Shown here one piece after another: positions 41,681 to 50,646 of a DNA stretch of 64,000 nucleotides. Under the pieces are notes generated by a model. The model worked only from the letters and a program-made list of their open reading frames with translations, was not told the DNA's origin and did not search any database. Made by a program: the position numbers and the translations under genes. This DNA comes from Candidatus Defluviilinea proxima (GTDB taxonomy: Bacteria; Chloroflexota; Anaerolineae; Anaerolineales; Villigracilaceae): assembly GCA_016721115.1 (NCBI GenBank), contig JADKIW010000001.1:697501-761500 (forward strand), given 5' to 3'. Position 1 is the stretch's first letter, and each line of letters starts with the position of its first letter.

Positions 41681-42739
41681 ATGGAAGTTCAAACATTACC
41701 GTCCCTTCGCCCACTGCGGCTTGGTGAACTGCTCGATCAAGCCATTCGTTTATATCGCCGCAACTTTCTAACCTTCATCGGCATCATCGCAGTGGTGTAC
41801 GTACCCGTCACAATCTTGCAAACCGCTGCAGCAGCGCTATTATCCAATTCTATGCTTGACAGGTCTTCACTTACATCACAGAATATTTTTCAAAACTCCG
41901 GCTACTGGATTGGGCTACTTTCGATCTTCATTCTTGCGTTTGTGCAGGTCTTCCTCGTACAGGGGGTTGCCACAAGTGCACTGGCACGCGCAATGGGAAA
42001 TAACTATCTCGGTCGAAAAGTCGGTATTGTGGACGCCTACGTAGGTATTGGTAGATCCTGGCTGTCTTTGTTTGGCGCACTATTATTTCTTGGTATCATC
42101 TTCTTTATCATCGTATTGTGGTGGGTTATCGTTCCCTGTGTTGGATGGTTCACCGGGTTCGGTATGATTGTTTTTCTCACAGGAGCGATTGCGCCTCTCG
42201 TAGCACCTGCTGTGATATTAGAGGGACAAGGAGCAATCGAAGGAGTCCGCCGCGCATGGAGTTTGGCACGCCGCCGTTTCTGGCCATTGCTCGGTTATAT
42301 CTTTGTGCTGTATTTGTTCAGTTTCATCATAGTCAGGGGACCGGCGGCAATCGTAAGTGCGGTGTTGTCAAGCACAATGCAATCATTCGACAACACGACC
42401 AATTATGTGTTGATCTCGACGATCGTTCAATCGTTTATTACGCTGATCACTACGTTACTCTATTACCCACTTCAAATGTCGGCCTTCACCTTGATCTATT
42501 TTGACTTACGCGTCCGCACAGAGGGATTTGACATTGCCCTTTCCACCATGCAACTGGACCCAGCAAACGACACGCAAACGTTGCCTGCCCCTCCGCCAGC
42601 GACAGAAGAACGCTTCATGACGGGAACCGACCTCGGCAACTTCGCCATCTTAACGCTTGGTGCGGCGGGCGTTTACATTCTCTTTGTTTCGCTCATTATG
42701 GGTAGCGTATTCTTCATCTCCTCCTTGTTTGGGAGATAA
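41681..42739 (+). CDS. Multi-helix membrane protein (GPDPase_memb/DUF7544-like)
   Basis: I choose ATG 41681 after AAAGGAGCAAGC; 352 residues. The start PLRLGELLDQAIRLYRRNFLTFIGIIAVVYVPVTIL is the typical entrance of glycerophosphodiesterase-membrane-domain-like proteins, and APLVAPAVILEGQGAIEGVRRAWSLARRRFWPLLGYI (about 180-215) is the usual amphipathic motif. Six to seven helices are predicted. It lies 11 bases after folK and heads the DUF4129/DUF4350/MoxR/DUF58 series, so it probably belongs to that envelope cluster. Function unknown. Confidence 0.82.
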   Translation: MEVQTLPSLRPLRLGELLDQAIRLYRRNFLTFIGIIAVVYVPVTILQTAAAALLSNSMLDRSSLTSQNIFQNSGYWIGLLSIFILAFVQVFLVQGVATSALARAMGNNYLGRKVGIVDAYVGIGRSWLSLFGALLFLGIIFFIIVLWWVIVPCVGWFTGFGMIVFLTGAIAPLVAPAVILEGQGAIEGVRRAWSLARRRFWPLLGYIFVLYLFSFIIVRGPAAIVSAVLSSTMQSFDNTTNYVLISTIVQSFITLITTLLYYPLQMSAFTLIYFDLRVRTEGFDIALSTMQLDPANDTQTLPAPPPATEERFMTGTDLGNFAILTLGAAGVYILFVSLIMGSVFFISSLFGR

Positions 42740-42769
42740 CGTTTTACAGGAATCAATCTTCAACTGACC

Positions 42770-43738
42770 ATGCGTTCCTTTTTGGCAATTTGGCTGATCG
42801 CGATCCTGTCACTGACGAGTATTTCGGCAGTACGGCAGGATGAAACGCCCATGCCGCTATCAGAGTATTGGGAAACCATCCGAAGCACGAGGCAGGCCCT
42901 CGCGCAGATGGAGTCGTCCCCTGAGGGGCAGGTCAAGCAACAGTTGAGTGATCTGGCCGCAAAGTGGGAACGAGTCACAGCGGTAGAAATATCCAAAGAT
43001 AATGTAGTTGCGATTGATCCGTCTTTTTTGGTGGCGGAGTTAAAAACTAATCCACCCAACATTGCGCGGCTCAAATCACTGTTGGATGCATTGCTCGCGG
43101 CACATCAACAATACCCACAGGAAGTTTTCACTGTTCAAGATATCGAACCGTTGCGAGGGATTCTTGCACGGCCGGAGTTTCAATGGGAAAAGCAGGCGCA
43201 AGCAAGTGAAAGCCCAGCTTGGTTGCAAAAGATATTCGACTTCTTCGATAAGTTGATGGAACGACTTTCATACGGAGTGCAGAATACGATCTATTATGGG
43301 CGCGTACCATTGATCGTGGCGGCGGTGATCATCTTCTTGATTAGTTTGTATTTCCTCTCTCTAAACCTTTCTCGCAACCTTGTGCGTGAGGCGCAACTCG
43401 CCATCGAGAGCGAAGATGCCGATGCACTACTCACATCAAGTGGAGCGATGCAACGCGCACAGTCGCTTTCGAGTCAGGGTGATTATCGTAACGCCGTGCG
43501 CTACTTGTATCTTTCCTCGTTACTCGTTCTCGATGAACGCGGATTGTTACGGTATGACCGTTCACGCACCAACCGTGAATATTTGCGAAGCATCTCATCC
43601 AAGCCTGAACTCTCGAAGCCTTTAAGTGATGTGATCGACGTGTTCGACCGCGTCTGGTATGGATTCGAGTCTGTGGACGAGAACACATTCCAATCCTATG
43701 TGAAGCATGTAGATGAACTACGGGAGAAGAAGGAATGA
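42770..43738 (+). CDS. DUF4129-containing membrane protein
   Basis: 322 residues: signal peptide (MRSFLAIWLIAILSLTSISA), an exported, helical, Gln/Glu-rich part to about 175, a single membrane helix (VPLIVAAVIIFLISLYFLSLNL, about 182-204) and a cytoplasmic DUF4129 domain (GDYRNAVRYLYLSSLLVLDERGLLRYDRSRTNREYLR, then VIDVFDRVWYGFE). The family is regularly encoded with MoxR, DUF58 and transglutaminase-like genes. Its stop overlaps the next start by four bases (ATGA), indicating translational coupling. Confidence 0.85.
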   Translation: MRSFLAIWLIAILSLTSISAVRQDETPMPLSEYWETIRSTRQALAQMESSPEGQVKQQLSDLAAKWERVTAVEISKDNVVAIDPSFLVAELKTNPPNIARLKSLLDALLAAHQQYPQEVFTVQDIEPLRGILARPEFQWEKQAQASESPAWLQKIFDFFDKLMERLSYGVQNTIYYGRVPLIVAAVIIFLISLYFLSLNLSRNLVREAQLAIESEDADALLTSSGAMQRAQSLSSQGDYRNAVRYLYLSSLLVLDERGLLRYDRSRTNREYLRSISSKPELSKPLSDVIDVFDRVWYGFESVDENTFQSYVKHVDELREKKE

Positions 43739-44880
43739 AGCGCCTCTCTCGTGACACAAAGCTGGGTATCGGAATCCTGATCCTTCTCATCGCTGTGACC
43801 GTTTTCGCAGCGACTCAAAAGAAGACGGCGCAGGTATATCCGCGCTTATCGAGCATTTCATCAGCGCCCAATGGCGCACTGGCTTTGAAGTTGTGGGTGG
43901 AGAAGTTAGGGTACGAGGTCAGCGACAACGTGTTGACCAAGTTTGCCCCTCCTGCAAACGCATCCATTGTCTTTATGTTGGAACCATCTTTCCCCACTGA
44001 GGATGATATGAAGGCCATCGATAAGTGGGTGGAGGCTGGCAACACGTTGATCTTGATCGGCGAGCAATATGGTATGTTTTCCGCCGCAGACCATTACGAC
44101 TTTACATTGAATTACCGTCCCAATGCCGGTATTGCTTTAAAGCTAGAGGCGCCAATCCTGCTTTCACCCTCGGCGTTCACCCCGAACAATGTCAATACAA
44201 ACTTCACACTCGATTCAAAGCGTGATGACTACGTAGTTGAAATGACATCTCAAGGATTGCCTGTGCTGGTGTCCTTTGAACAAGGGCGTGGTCGTATCAT
44301 TCTCGGAACGATTTCTGATGCTTTTACCAATGTCGGTTTAAAGCAAGAGGGCAACCCCGAACTGGTTTTGAACATCCTGGCGCTTGCAAAGGATAAAGGA
44401 ACTGTCTGGTTCGATGAATGGCATCACGGTGTGCAAAGCGGCGAGGAGATCCTTGGCCCGACTGAATTTTTGCGACGCACTCCAATCGGACGAGCGTTGG
44501 TATTCATTGTCATCGCTATTGCCATTGTCTTCTTCATGCAAGGGCGCGGCTTCGGCAGGCCAGTGCCCCTCCCACAAGAGATCAGACGCCGTGGCGCCAT
44601 TGAGCATGTGACTGGTATCGCCAACCTCAGCCGTCGCGCCGCGCATCGCTCAGTGGTAATGATGAATTATCATCAGCAGATCAAACGCAAATTGGGCCAA
44701 CGTTATCGTCTCGACCCCGGCATGGATGATGCAGAATACGTGAACAAGTTATTTGAATACAATCCTGCGATTGATAAGAACGAACTATTGAACCTGCTAA
44801 AACGTTTGCGACGCAAGGATTTGAATGAAACCGAAATGGTGCATCTCGCTGGCGAGGCATCGAAATGGATTGATGGTTAA
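43735..44880 (+). CDS. DUF4350-containing membrane protein
   Basis: 381 residues. An N-terminal helix (LGIGILILLIAVTVFAATQ), then an exported GATase-like DUF4350 domain (PNGALALKLWVEKLGYEV, DDMKAIDKWVEAGNTLILIGEQ, GRGRIILGTISDAFTN), a second helix (IGRALVFIVIAIAIVFFMQGRGFG) and a cytoplasmic helical tail. Translationally coupled to the DUF4129 gene. A role in the same envelope complex as MoxR/DUF58 is inferred from gene order only. Confidence 0.83.
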   Translation: MKRLSRDTKLGIGILILLIAVTVFAATQKKTAQVYPRLSSISSAPNGALALKLWVEKLGYEVSDNVLTKFAPPANASIVFMLEPSFPTEDDMKAIDKWVEAGNTLILIGEQYGMFSAADHYDFTLNYRPNAGIALKLEAPILLSPSAFTPNNVNTNFTLDSKRDDYVVEMTSQGLPVLVSFEQGRGRIILGTISDAFTNVGLKQEGNPELVLNILALAKDKGTVWFDEWHHGVQSGEEILGPTEFLRRTPIGRALVFIVIAIAIVFFMQGRGFGRPVPLPQEIRRRGAIEHVTGIANLSRRAAHRSVVMMNYHQQIKRKLGQRYRLDPGMDDAEYVNKLFEYNPAIDKNELLNLLKRLRRKDLNETEMVHLAGEASKWIDG

Positions 44881-44966
44881 TTGGGACACGGATTTCACGG
44901 AGAAAACGGAAACTTTGTGAAAAGAACGGAATAAAAATCCGCTCGTTCCGTGTGTTCCGTGTCCAA
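44881..44966. repeat. Inverted repeat of the ACACGGA family
   Basis: TTGGGACACGGATTTCACGG at one end and the near-complement of TTGGACACGGAACACACGGA at the other enclose about 45 bases. The element fills nearly the whole gap between DUF4350 and moxR and resembles the CACAGAGACACGG hairpins elsewhere in word content. Confidence 0.65.
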
Positions 44967-44981
44967 ACAAAAGGAGCTTTT

Positions 44982-45938
44982 ATGAACCCAACCGAACTCA
45001 AGAATATCTTTGAAGGATTACGCACCGAGGCGAACAAAGTCCTAGTGGGATTGCAGGAGCCGTTCGAACTGCTCGCGGTTGCGCTCTTTACCGGCGGACA
45101 CGTTCTCTTGGAAGGTGTACCGGGCACAGCGAAGACGTTGATGGCGAAGACTCTCGCGCACATGGTGCAGGCGACGTTCACCCGCGTCCAATTTACGCCG
45201 GACCTGATGCCGTCCGATATTCTTGGTACAAGCATCTTCGATGTGCGAACTACCCAGTTCCACCTCAAAAAGGGACCGGTCTTCACGCAGTTGCTCCTCG
45301 CAGACGAGATCAACCGCGCTCCCGCCAAGACGCAATCTGCTTTGCTCGAAGCGATGGAAGAGAAACAGGTCAACCTCGAAGGCGAGCGCCATCAACTGGA
45401 TGCGCCGTTCATGGTGGTAGCCACACAGAACCCCATTGAATACGAAGGGACTTATCCGCTTCCCGAAGCGCAATTGGACCGCTTCATGTTCAAGGTGCTG
45501 GTTCCGTACTCGCCGCTCGAAGATGAAGTGGAAGTGTTGCGTCGCTATCATCAGGGATTCAATGCACATGACCTCGATGCCGCTGGCTTGAAGCCGGTCT
45601 TGACCGCGAAACAAGTGGTCGAAACCCGCGAAGCCATTAAACAGATCGTTGTGGAAGAAGGCATCTTGAACTACGTTGCGAAGATCGGCGTGGCAAGCCG
45701 TCAGTCACCAGACATTGTGCTCGGTGCCAGCACACGCGCCACAACACATGTTCTTCTCGCCGCGAAAACCTTCGCTGCCTTACAAGGACGAAGCTTCGTC
45801 ATCCCGGATGATGTCAAATTCGTGGTGCCGCCGGTGTACAGACATCGTATCTTGTTGAAACCCGAAGCCGAGATTGAAGGCTTGGATGCAGACTCTGTAA
45901 TTCAGAGAGTTTTGGGTTCTGTCGAGGTACCGAGATAA
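44982..45938 (+). CDS. moxR: MoxR-family AAA+ ATPase
   Basis: 318 residues from ATG 44982, after AAAAGGAGCTTTT. Walker A EGVPGTAKTLMAKTLA (about 40), Walker B QLLLADEINRAPAKTQSALLEAMEE (about 105), sensor VVATQNPIEYEGTYPLPEAQLDRFMFK (about 145) and sensor 2 ASTRATTHVL are complete. MoxR ATPases act as chaperones that remodel or activate complexes with their DUF58 partner, which follows 80 bases later. Substrate not known here. Confidence 0.94.
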   Translation: MNPTELKNIFEGLRTEANKVLVGLQEPFELLAVALFTGGHVLLEGVPGTAKTLMAKTLAHMVQATFTRVQFTPDLMPSDILGTSIFDVRTTQFHLKKGPVFTQLLLADEINRAPAKTQSALLEAMEEKQVNLEGERHQLDAPFMVVATQNPIEYEGTYPLPEAQLDRFMFKVLVPYSPLEDEVEVLRRYHQGFNAHDLDAAGLKPVLTAKQVVETREAIKQIVVEEGILNYVAKIGVASRQSPDIVLGASTRATTHVLLAAKTFAALQGRSFVIPDDVKFVVPPVYRHRILLKPEAEIEGLDADSVIQRVLGSVEVPR

Positions 45939-45944
45939 CAAATG

Positions 45945-46012
45945 CAGAATAGTGAATGGTGAATGATGAATGCAGAATAAAATTCATCACTCATCATTCT
46001 GTACTCATCATT
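45945..46012. repeat. AATGATGAATG-type inverted repeat
   Basis: GAATGATGAAT and a near-complement (ATTCATCACTCATCATTC) flank a short centre. This simple-sequence repeat occupies the gap between moxR and the DUF58 gene. Confidence 0.5.
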
Positions 46013-46018
46013 TTCATT

Positions 46019-47329
46019 ATGTTTCCTACCACTCGCTCTCTTCTCTTGATTCTCATTACCGCTCCTCTCATGGCAGTGGGTGCTTGGATTCCATTCATGG
46101 AGTGGATCGCTTGGGGATATTTCATCATCGTTCTTTCGGCCATGTTCATCGATTGGCGCATGGCGGGAAAGATCGATCAATTCGAGTTGAGACGTGAACA
46201 CGATAATAAGTTATCGCTTGGCGCGGAGAACCCGATACGCGTCAGCTTGAGAAACCGCTCGTGGCGCGGAGTCAGCTTCACGGTCCGTGATGAGGCGCCT
46301 GAGAAGTTCAAGATCGAAACGCGGACAATGGAAGGTCGGGTGAGTCCGCGCGGCGAATGGGAACATATCTATCACGTGCATCCGTTACGGCGTGGCGATT
46401 ATCAATTTGGCGATCTGACGTTGCGTTGGGTGGGTCCACTGGGATTGATCGTGCGGCAGGCAAAGGTGGAGGCGAAAGAGCCGGTCAAGGTGTATCCGAA
46501 TCTGTTGGATGTGCGGCGCTATGACTTGTTGTTGAAGCGCAATCGCTTGCATGAGATGGGCTTGCGGACAACGCGTCAGTTCGGCGAAGGGACGGAGTTT
46601 GAGCGTTTGCGTGAGTATCTGCCCGATGACGAATATCGGCGCATCAATTGGAAGGCGACTGCGCGACGCAACTTCCCGGTGACGGTGGAGTATCAAACCG
46701 AACGAAGCCAGCAGGTGATCGCAGTGCTGGATGTGGGACGCATGATGCAAAGCCCGGTGGCTGACATTGCAAAGTTAGATTATGTGGTGAATGCGGTGCT
46801 GTTGTTGACGTATGTGGCAACGGGCAAAGGTGACCGCGTGGGCATGATGAGTTTCGCGGACGATGTGCAACATTATCTCAGCCCACGGCAGGGACGTGGT
46901 CAGTTCTATCGCATGTTGGAGTTATTGTATGCGGTGGAGCCGCAACCCGTGGAACCGAATTATCGCAAGGCGTTGGCGTATCTGGCCGTGAAGCAGAGAC
47001 GGCGTGCATTGGTGGTCGTGTTCACGGATCTGACCGGCGGCGCGAGTTTGAATTCTTTGGTCGCACAGATGGCGCTGTTGGCGAAAAGCAGTCTGCCGTT
47101 GGTGGTGACGATCAGCGATCCAGACGTGGTGGATGCTTCGCAGATGAAGCCAAATGATTCATTGGGCGTGTATCAACGCGCGGTGGCAAATCAAATATTG
47201 GACGAACGCAAGGTGATCCTTGATTCGCTCCGTCAACGCGGGGTGTTGACGTTGGATGTGCCTGCGAACCAATTGTCAATGTCGGTAATCAATCGTTATC
47301 TGGAGTTGAAAGGGAGAATGCAGTTGTAG
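46019..47329 (+). CDS. DUF58 domain protein
   Basis: I choose the internal ATG 46019 (MFPTTRSLLLILITAPLMAVGAW), since upstream codons are repeat DNA; 436 residues. Two N-terminal helices (to about 50), a beta-rich part, then the DUF58 core GEGTEFERLREYLPDDEYRRINWKATARR (about 185-213) and a vWA-like domain with IAVLDVGRMMQSPV (about 230). Usual partner of MoxR ATPases; membrane-associated. The vWA metal site is only partly conserved (DVGR instead of DxSxS). Confidence 0.9.
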   Translation: MFPTTRSLLLILITAPLMAVGAWIPFMEWIAWGYFIIVLSAMFIDWRMAGKIDQFELRREHDNKLSLGAENPIRVSLRNRSWRGVSFTVRDEAPEKFKIETRTMEGRVSPRGEWEHIYHVHPLRRGDYQFGDLTLRWVGPLGLIVRQAKVEAKEPVKVYPNLLDVRRYDLLLKRNRLHEMGLRTTRQFGEGTEFERLREYLPDDEYRRINWKATARRNFPVTVEYQTERSQQVIAVLDVGRMMQSPVADIAKLDYVVNAVLLLTYVATGKGDRVGMMSFADDVQHYLSPRQGRGQFYRMLELLYAVEPQPVEPNYRKALAYLAVKQRRRALVVVFTDLTGGASLNSLVAQMALLAKSSLPLVVTISDPDVVDASQMKPNDSLGVYQRAVANQILDERKVILDSLRQRGVLTLDVPANQLSMSVINRYLELKGRMQL

Positions 47330-47344
47330 GGCTGAGAACCTTGT

Positions 47345-47695
47345 TCAACCTTCTTTATGAGTCTGAATATATTCACGTATATGAGAACGAGCATGTGAAA
47401 CCATAGTTTGAGTGTAAATTAGACCGCCAATAAGTGCACCGACACCTGTGCTAATAGCTACACTAAAATGTTTCAATCCAATCATAGAATCGAAATCAAA
47501 TTTGTCTTGGAGTGTGACTCCAATCACTCCAAACAATCCTGCAATTACCGCACCTAACAAGAGGCTTCCTCTAACTTGCCAATGAAGCGATGCTTGATAA
47601 CATCCATTGTTCCAAAATTGTCGGGCCACTTCGGGTTTCAGGTTAGTTAATTCAGGAATTGACTTATATGACTTATATGACCAATATATTTTCAT
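47345..47695 (-). CDS. Small two-helix membrane protein, unknown
   Basis: 116 residues. A soluble N-terminal part (LKPEVARQFWNNGCYQASLHWQVRG), then two helices (SLLLGAVIAGLFGVIGVTL about 44-62 and FSVAISTGVGALIGGLIYTQT about 78-98) and a charged tail. AGGAATTT before ATG. It lies six bases after the SpoIIM-like gene on the same strand and so is probably cotranscribed with it. Not recognised. Confidence 0.65.
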   Translation of the reverse strand: MKIYWSYKSYKSIPELTNLKPEVARQFWNNGCYQASLHWQVRGSLLLGAVIAGLFGVIGVTLQDKFDFDSMIGLKHFSVAISTGVGALIGGLIYTQTMVSHARSHIREYIQTHKEG

Positions 47696-47701
47696 AAATT
47701 C

Positions 47702-48673
47702 CTACTTTCGTCTCTTCCACTCTCTTCCCCCCAGCAACAAATACCCATACAAAAATATCCCGCTGACGATACCCACACCCCACTTGACGGGGATGGCGAT
47801 GGTTTCGGATGGAGAGATGAATCCTTCAATTGTCCCTGCAATAACCAACCACGGAACCGCGCCTAATAACAAATACACCGCTTTGCGTGCAGCGATGGCG
47901 AGAGAGTCTCGGCGGCGGAGAAGGCCGGGGCGAAGAATGGACCAGCCCAACATGAGTCCTGAACCGCCAGAGATGAAGATGATGGTCAACTCGATGACGC
48001 CGTGCCCGATGACGAAGGTCCACAATTCGAAACCGATGCCGTGAAAGGCTGTAAGCCCCGTCAATGTGCCGATCATCAAACCGTTGAAGAACAGCACCCA
48101 GAGAGTCATGAGTCCCACCGTCACACCGCTGGCAAATGCCATGAACGAAACCCTGATGTTATTCGTCATAATGAACGAAGAAGTGTAAGGGCGTTCCTCT
48201 ACAGGGATGTCGATCCACAATTTTTTATCTTCCACAATGCCGATCATGGGATGCGCTTCAGGCGGAAGCAACAATTTGGCATCCTGCGGGCGGAGGTATG
48301 TGTCAACACCCGATGCGATGGCGGGCACTACAAAGAACAACGTCGCGATGAAGGTGAAGATCCATGTTTCGCGGAAGAGACGCGGGAAACCCGTTGTGGC
48401 AAATCGCCACAGACGTTTCAATGCCAATGGCTCGCTGTGATACACCACCGCATGCGCGCGCGCCACGAGTTGATTCAAATACGCCGTGACCTCGTTACGC
48501 GGAAAATCGCGCTTGGCCAACGCAAGGTCTGAGGTGGCGGCGCGATACAGGCGCGAAATATCACGCACCTGCGACTCGCTGAGTCCGCGCATGTTTTTAT
48601 GGCTCAACTCAAGGAGGTGACTTAAAGCCTCCCAATCAGCTTTACGGGACTGGTAAAATTCATCAACTCGCAT
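47702..48673 (-). CDS. SpoIIM-like (DUF95) membrane protein
   Basis: I choose ATG 48673 (MRVDEFYQSRKADWEALSHLLE), giving 323 residues; this leaves 15 bases to the divergent RDD gene. N-terminal helical cytoplasmic region (to about 105), then helices including WIFTFIATLFFVVPAIASGV, GFVTVGLMTLWVLFFNGLMIG-type and HGVIELTIIFISGGSGLMLGWSIL. The motif NNIRVSFMAFASGVTVG and the HG.IEL....G..G pattern are characteristic of stage II sporulation protein M relatives. In non-sporulating bacteria this family accompanies RDD, MoxR and DUF58 genes, as here. Confidence 0.88.
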   Translation of the reverse strand: MRVDEFYQSRKADWEALSHLLELSHKNMRGLSESQVRDISRLYRAATSDLALAKRDFPRNEVTAYLNQLVARAHAVVYHSEPLALKRLWRFATTGFPRLFRETWIFTFIATLFFVVPAIASGVDTYLRPQDAKLLLPPEAHPMIGIVEDKKLWIDIPVEERPYTSSFIMTNNIRVSFMAFASGVTVGLMTLWVLFFNGLMIGTLTGLTAFHGIGFELWTFVIGHGVIELTIIFISGGSGLMLGWSILRPGLLRRRDSLAIAARKAVYLLLGAVPWLVIAGTIEGFISPSETIAIPVKWGVGIVSGIFLYGYLLLGGREWKRRK

Positions 48674-48688
48674 ACGGATATTATACAC
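48674..48688. promoter_or_regulatory. Symmetrical divergent -10 region between SpoIIM-like and RDD genes
   Basis: The entire gap reads ACGGATATTATACAC. On the minus strand TATAAT ends six bases before the SpoIIM-like ATG. On the plus strand GATATT or TATTAT lies four to six bases before the RDD ATG. Neither gene has room for a Shine-Dalgarno sequence. Confidence 0.6.
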
Positions 48689-49492
48689 ATGAGCATCCCA
48701 GAAGAAACCCTCAACATTCACACCCCCGAGAACGTAGCCTTCGATTATCAGGTGGCGGGCATTGGCTCACGCTTCCTCGCCGCATTGATAGACACATTGC
48801 TTGTGGCGGTCTTACAAGTGGTGGTCATCGTCACATATCTTGTCATCCTCAGTGTATTTAGCATTGATTCCTCCGGCAGTGCAGAATCCTGGGTGACGGC
48901 CATCTTTATCTTGATCATCTTCGTTTTCTATTGGGGATATTACATTCTCTTTGAAATTTTCTGGAACGGGCAAACGCCTGGTAAACGCTGGACCAGTTTA
49001 CGCGTTATTCGTAACGACGGTACGCCCATCACCATCTCCGAAGCGCTCATCCGCAACCTGATCCGCATCGTTGACTTTCTGCCCGCCATGTACGGCGCCG
49101 GTATCGTCACCATGTTCGTGGACCCACGTTCACGCCGTCTCGGTGACATCGCCGCGAGCACGCTCGTCGTCCATGATCGCGCGCCGATCTCCATCCAGTC
49201 CCTTTCGCTGAAACGTGCCGTCAACTTCAAGCCACAAGGACTCACCAAGGTCTCGCTGGAGGGCTTCCCCATTGAACGGCTGACCAATGACGATCTGAAC
49301 CTGATCGAGGACTTCCTCACCCGTCGCGATCAATTGACTCACCGTTCCCAACTCGCCATTCAAATTCTCAACACGCTTCATACGCGCCTCGGCCTGCCTC
49401 TGCCTTCGATCAACCGCATCGAAGCGGAAGATACTCTCGTGGCGATCATACAAGAAATTCAAAACCGAGATAACGAAGGCAATGGTACATAA
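48689..49492 (+). CDS. RDD family membrane protein
   Basis: 267 residues. The RDD signature appears in YQVAGIGSRFLAALIDTLLVAVLQVV (about 19-45), helices continue to about 90, and FWNGQTPGKRWTSLRVIRNDGTPITISEALIRNLIRIVDFLPAMYG (about 95-140) and DPRSRRLGDIAASTLVV complete the domain. A cytoplasmic helical tail follows. It faces the SpoIIM-like gene across a 15-base promoter region. Transport roles have been shown for some RDD proteins, but not for this subgroup. Confidence 0.9.
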   Translation: MSIPEETLNIHTPENVAFDYQVAGIGSRFLAALIDTLLVAVLQVVVIVTYLVILSVFSIDSSGSAESWVTAIFILIIFVFYWGYYILFEIFWNGQTPGKRWTSLRVIRNDGTPITISEALIRNLIRIVDFLPAMYGAGIVTMFVDPRSRRLGDIAASTLVVHDRAPISIQSLSLKRAVNFKPQGLTKVSLEGFPIERLTNDDLNLIEDFLTRRDQLTHRSQLAIQILNTLHTRLGLPLPSINRIEAEDTLVAIIQEIQNRDNEGNGT

Positions 49493-49575
49493 CATGTTGA
49501 GCCACAATGGGCTCCGCATTCTCGGTGATTAAGAAGTGCTTTTCACTGTTCCTATACAAATCACAAGAGGTCATA

Positions 49576-50178
49576 ATGAATACAAACGAACAAGGCAGTA
49601 ACAAGAACAATAAATGGATGTGGATCGGTTTGGGGGCGGCGGCATTGTTATGCTGTTGCGCCGTGATCGTTGCCGTACTAGTCTTCAGGCAAATGGGCAA
49701 GACCATACAAGAGGGCGTCAAGACCGACCCTGCCAGCGCCTCTAAAGCTGCGCACGAGATCGTGGACTATACCCTCCCTGAGGGGTATCAAGAACAGATG
49801 ACGATGAACTTCATGATCTACACATTCGTGATGATCACTCCCACATCCAACGCCACCAACGAACCCATCATCATGCTGGCTCAATTCCAGGCGGGGGTGG
49901 ATGAAAAACAAATGGAGCAACAGATCCGCCAGTCTTTCGAACAACAATCTGGCAGACGCGGCATGACGCTGGAATTGAAAGAGGTCAAGCAGATGACGAT
50001 CCGTGGCGAGGAAAGACAAGTTGCCATCTATGAAGGCACCGATAGCAACGGCACGTCCATGCGGCAACTGGTCACTTCTTTCCCGGGCAAGAACGGCACC
50101 GCCATGCTCATTGTCATGGGTTCGCCCAGCAATTGGGATGATGACAAGATCGACAAGTTTATCGAATCCATTCAATAA
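49576..50178 (+). CDS. Single-pass membrane protein with extracytoplasmic domain, unknown
   Basis: 200 residues from ATG 49576 after AAGAGGTCATA. A polar N terminus (MNTNEQGSNKNNKW), one helix rich in Ala and Cys (MWIGLGAAALLCCCAVIVAVLVF) and an exported alpha/beta domain (DYTLPEGYQEQMTMNFM to NWDDDKIDKFIESIQ). Relatives appear in Anaerolineae as far as I know. It is followed after 35 bases by the SpoIIAA-like gene. Function unknown. Confidence 0.75.
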   Translation: MNTNEQGSNKNNKWMWIGLGAAALLCCCAVIVAVLVFRQMGKTIQEGVKTDPASASKAAHEIVDYTLPEGYQEQMTMNFMIYTFVMITPTSNATNEPIIMLAQFQAGVDEKQMEQQIRQSFEQQSGRRGMTLELKEVKQMTIRGEERQVAIYEGTDSNGTSMRQLVTSFPGKNGTAMLIVMGSPSNWDDDKIDKFIESIQ

Positions 50179-50213
50179 CATGAATGCACTATAATCAAAG
50201 CGGAGGAACTGAC

Positions 50214-50636
50214 ATGACCGAAATTAAACCCTTGAACTGGACCCCCAAACCCGGCGTCGGCCTGACCGTTGTGCGCCGTGGCGATGGTGGCATGACATTG
50301 ACCTTCACCGACCTCTCTGATGCCACGCTCAGCGATTGGCGCGAATTTGCCCTCGATCATCTACTCGGTGCCGCAGGCCGCACACGCAACCTGTATGACC
50401 TGCGTGCAGTCAAAGATATCTCCGAGAAAGCCATTCGCATGGCTGTCGAAGCGAACAGCGATCCATCCGCACGCAACATCCGTGTGGCGGTGGTGGTAGC
50501 AACGGAAACTGCGGCAAATGCCATCCGTGATGTTGCCTCACTCGCAATCGCTGGCGCCGCTTCAGCCATGAAGATCTTCACCGATATCAACGAAGCCGAA
50601 GCCTGGCTCGCCCGCCCGCTCGATCAAATACCGTAG
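50214..50636 (+). CDS. SpoIIAA-like/STAS-fold protein
   Basis: 140 residues from ATG 50214 after GGAGGAACTGAC. The pattern of strands and helices, with RNLYDLRAVKDISEKAIRMAVEAN in the middle and a C-terminal MKIFTDINEAEAWL, resembles SpoIIAA-like proteins (a STAS-related fold). No phosphorylatable Ser at the STAS position is evident. The fold assignment is an inference from pattern; function unknown. Confidence 0.6.
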   Translation: MTEIKPLNWTPKPGVGLTVVRRGDGGMTLTFTDLSDATLSDWREFALDHLLGAAGRTRNLYDLRAVKDISEKAIRMAVEANSDPSARNIRVAVVVATETAANAIRDVASLAIAGAASAMKIFTDINEAEAWLARPLDQIP

Positions 50637-50646
50637 TACCTTGAGT

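Noticed and set aside
41881..42740. Assigning the membrane protein after folK to folate metabolism
   Set aside because: Its sequence pattern and the genes that follow place it with the MoxR/DUF58 envelope cluster; adjacency to folK seems incidental.
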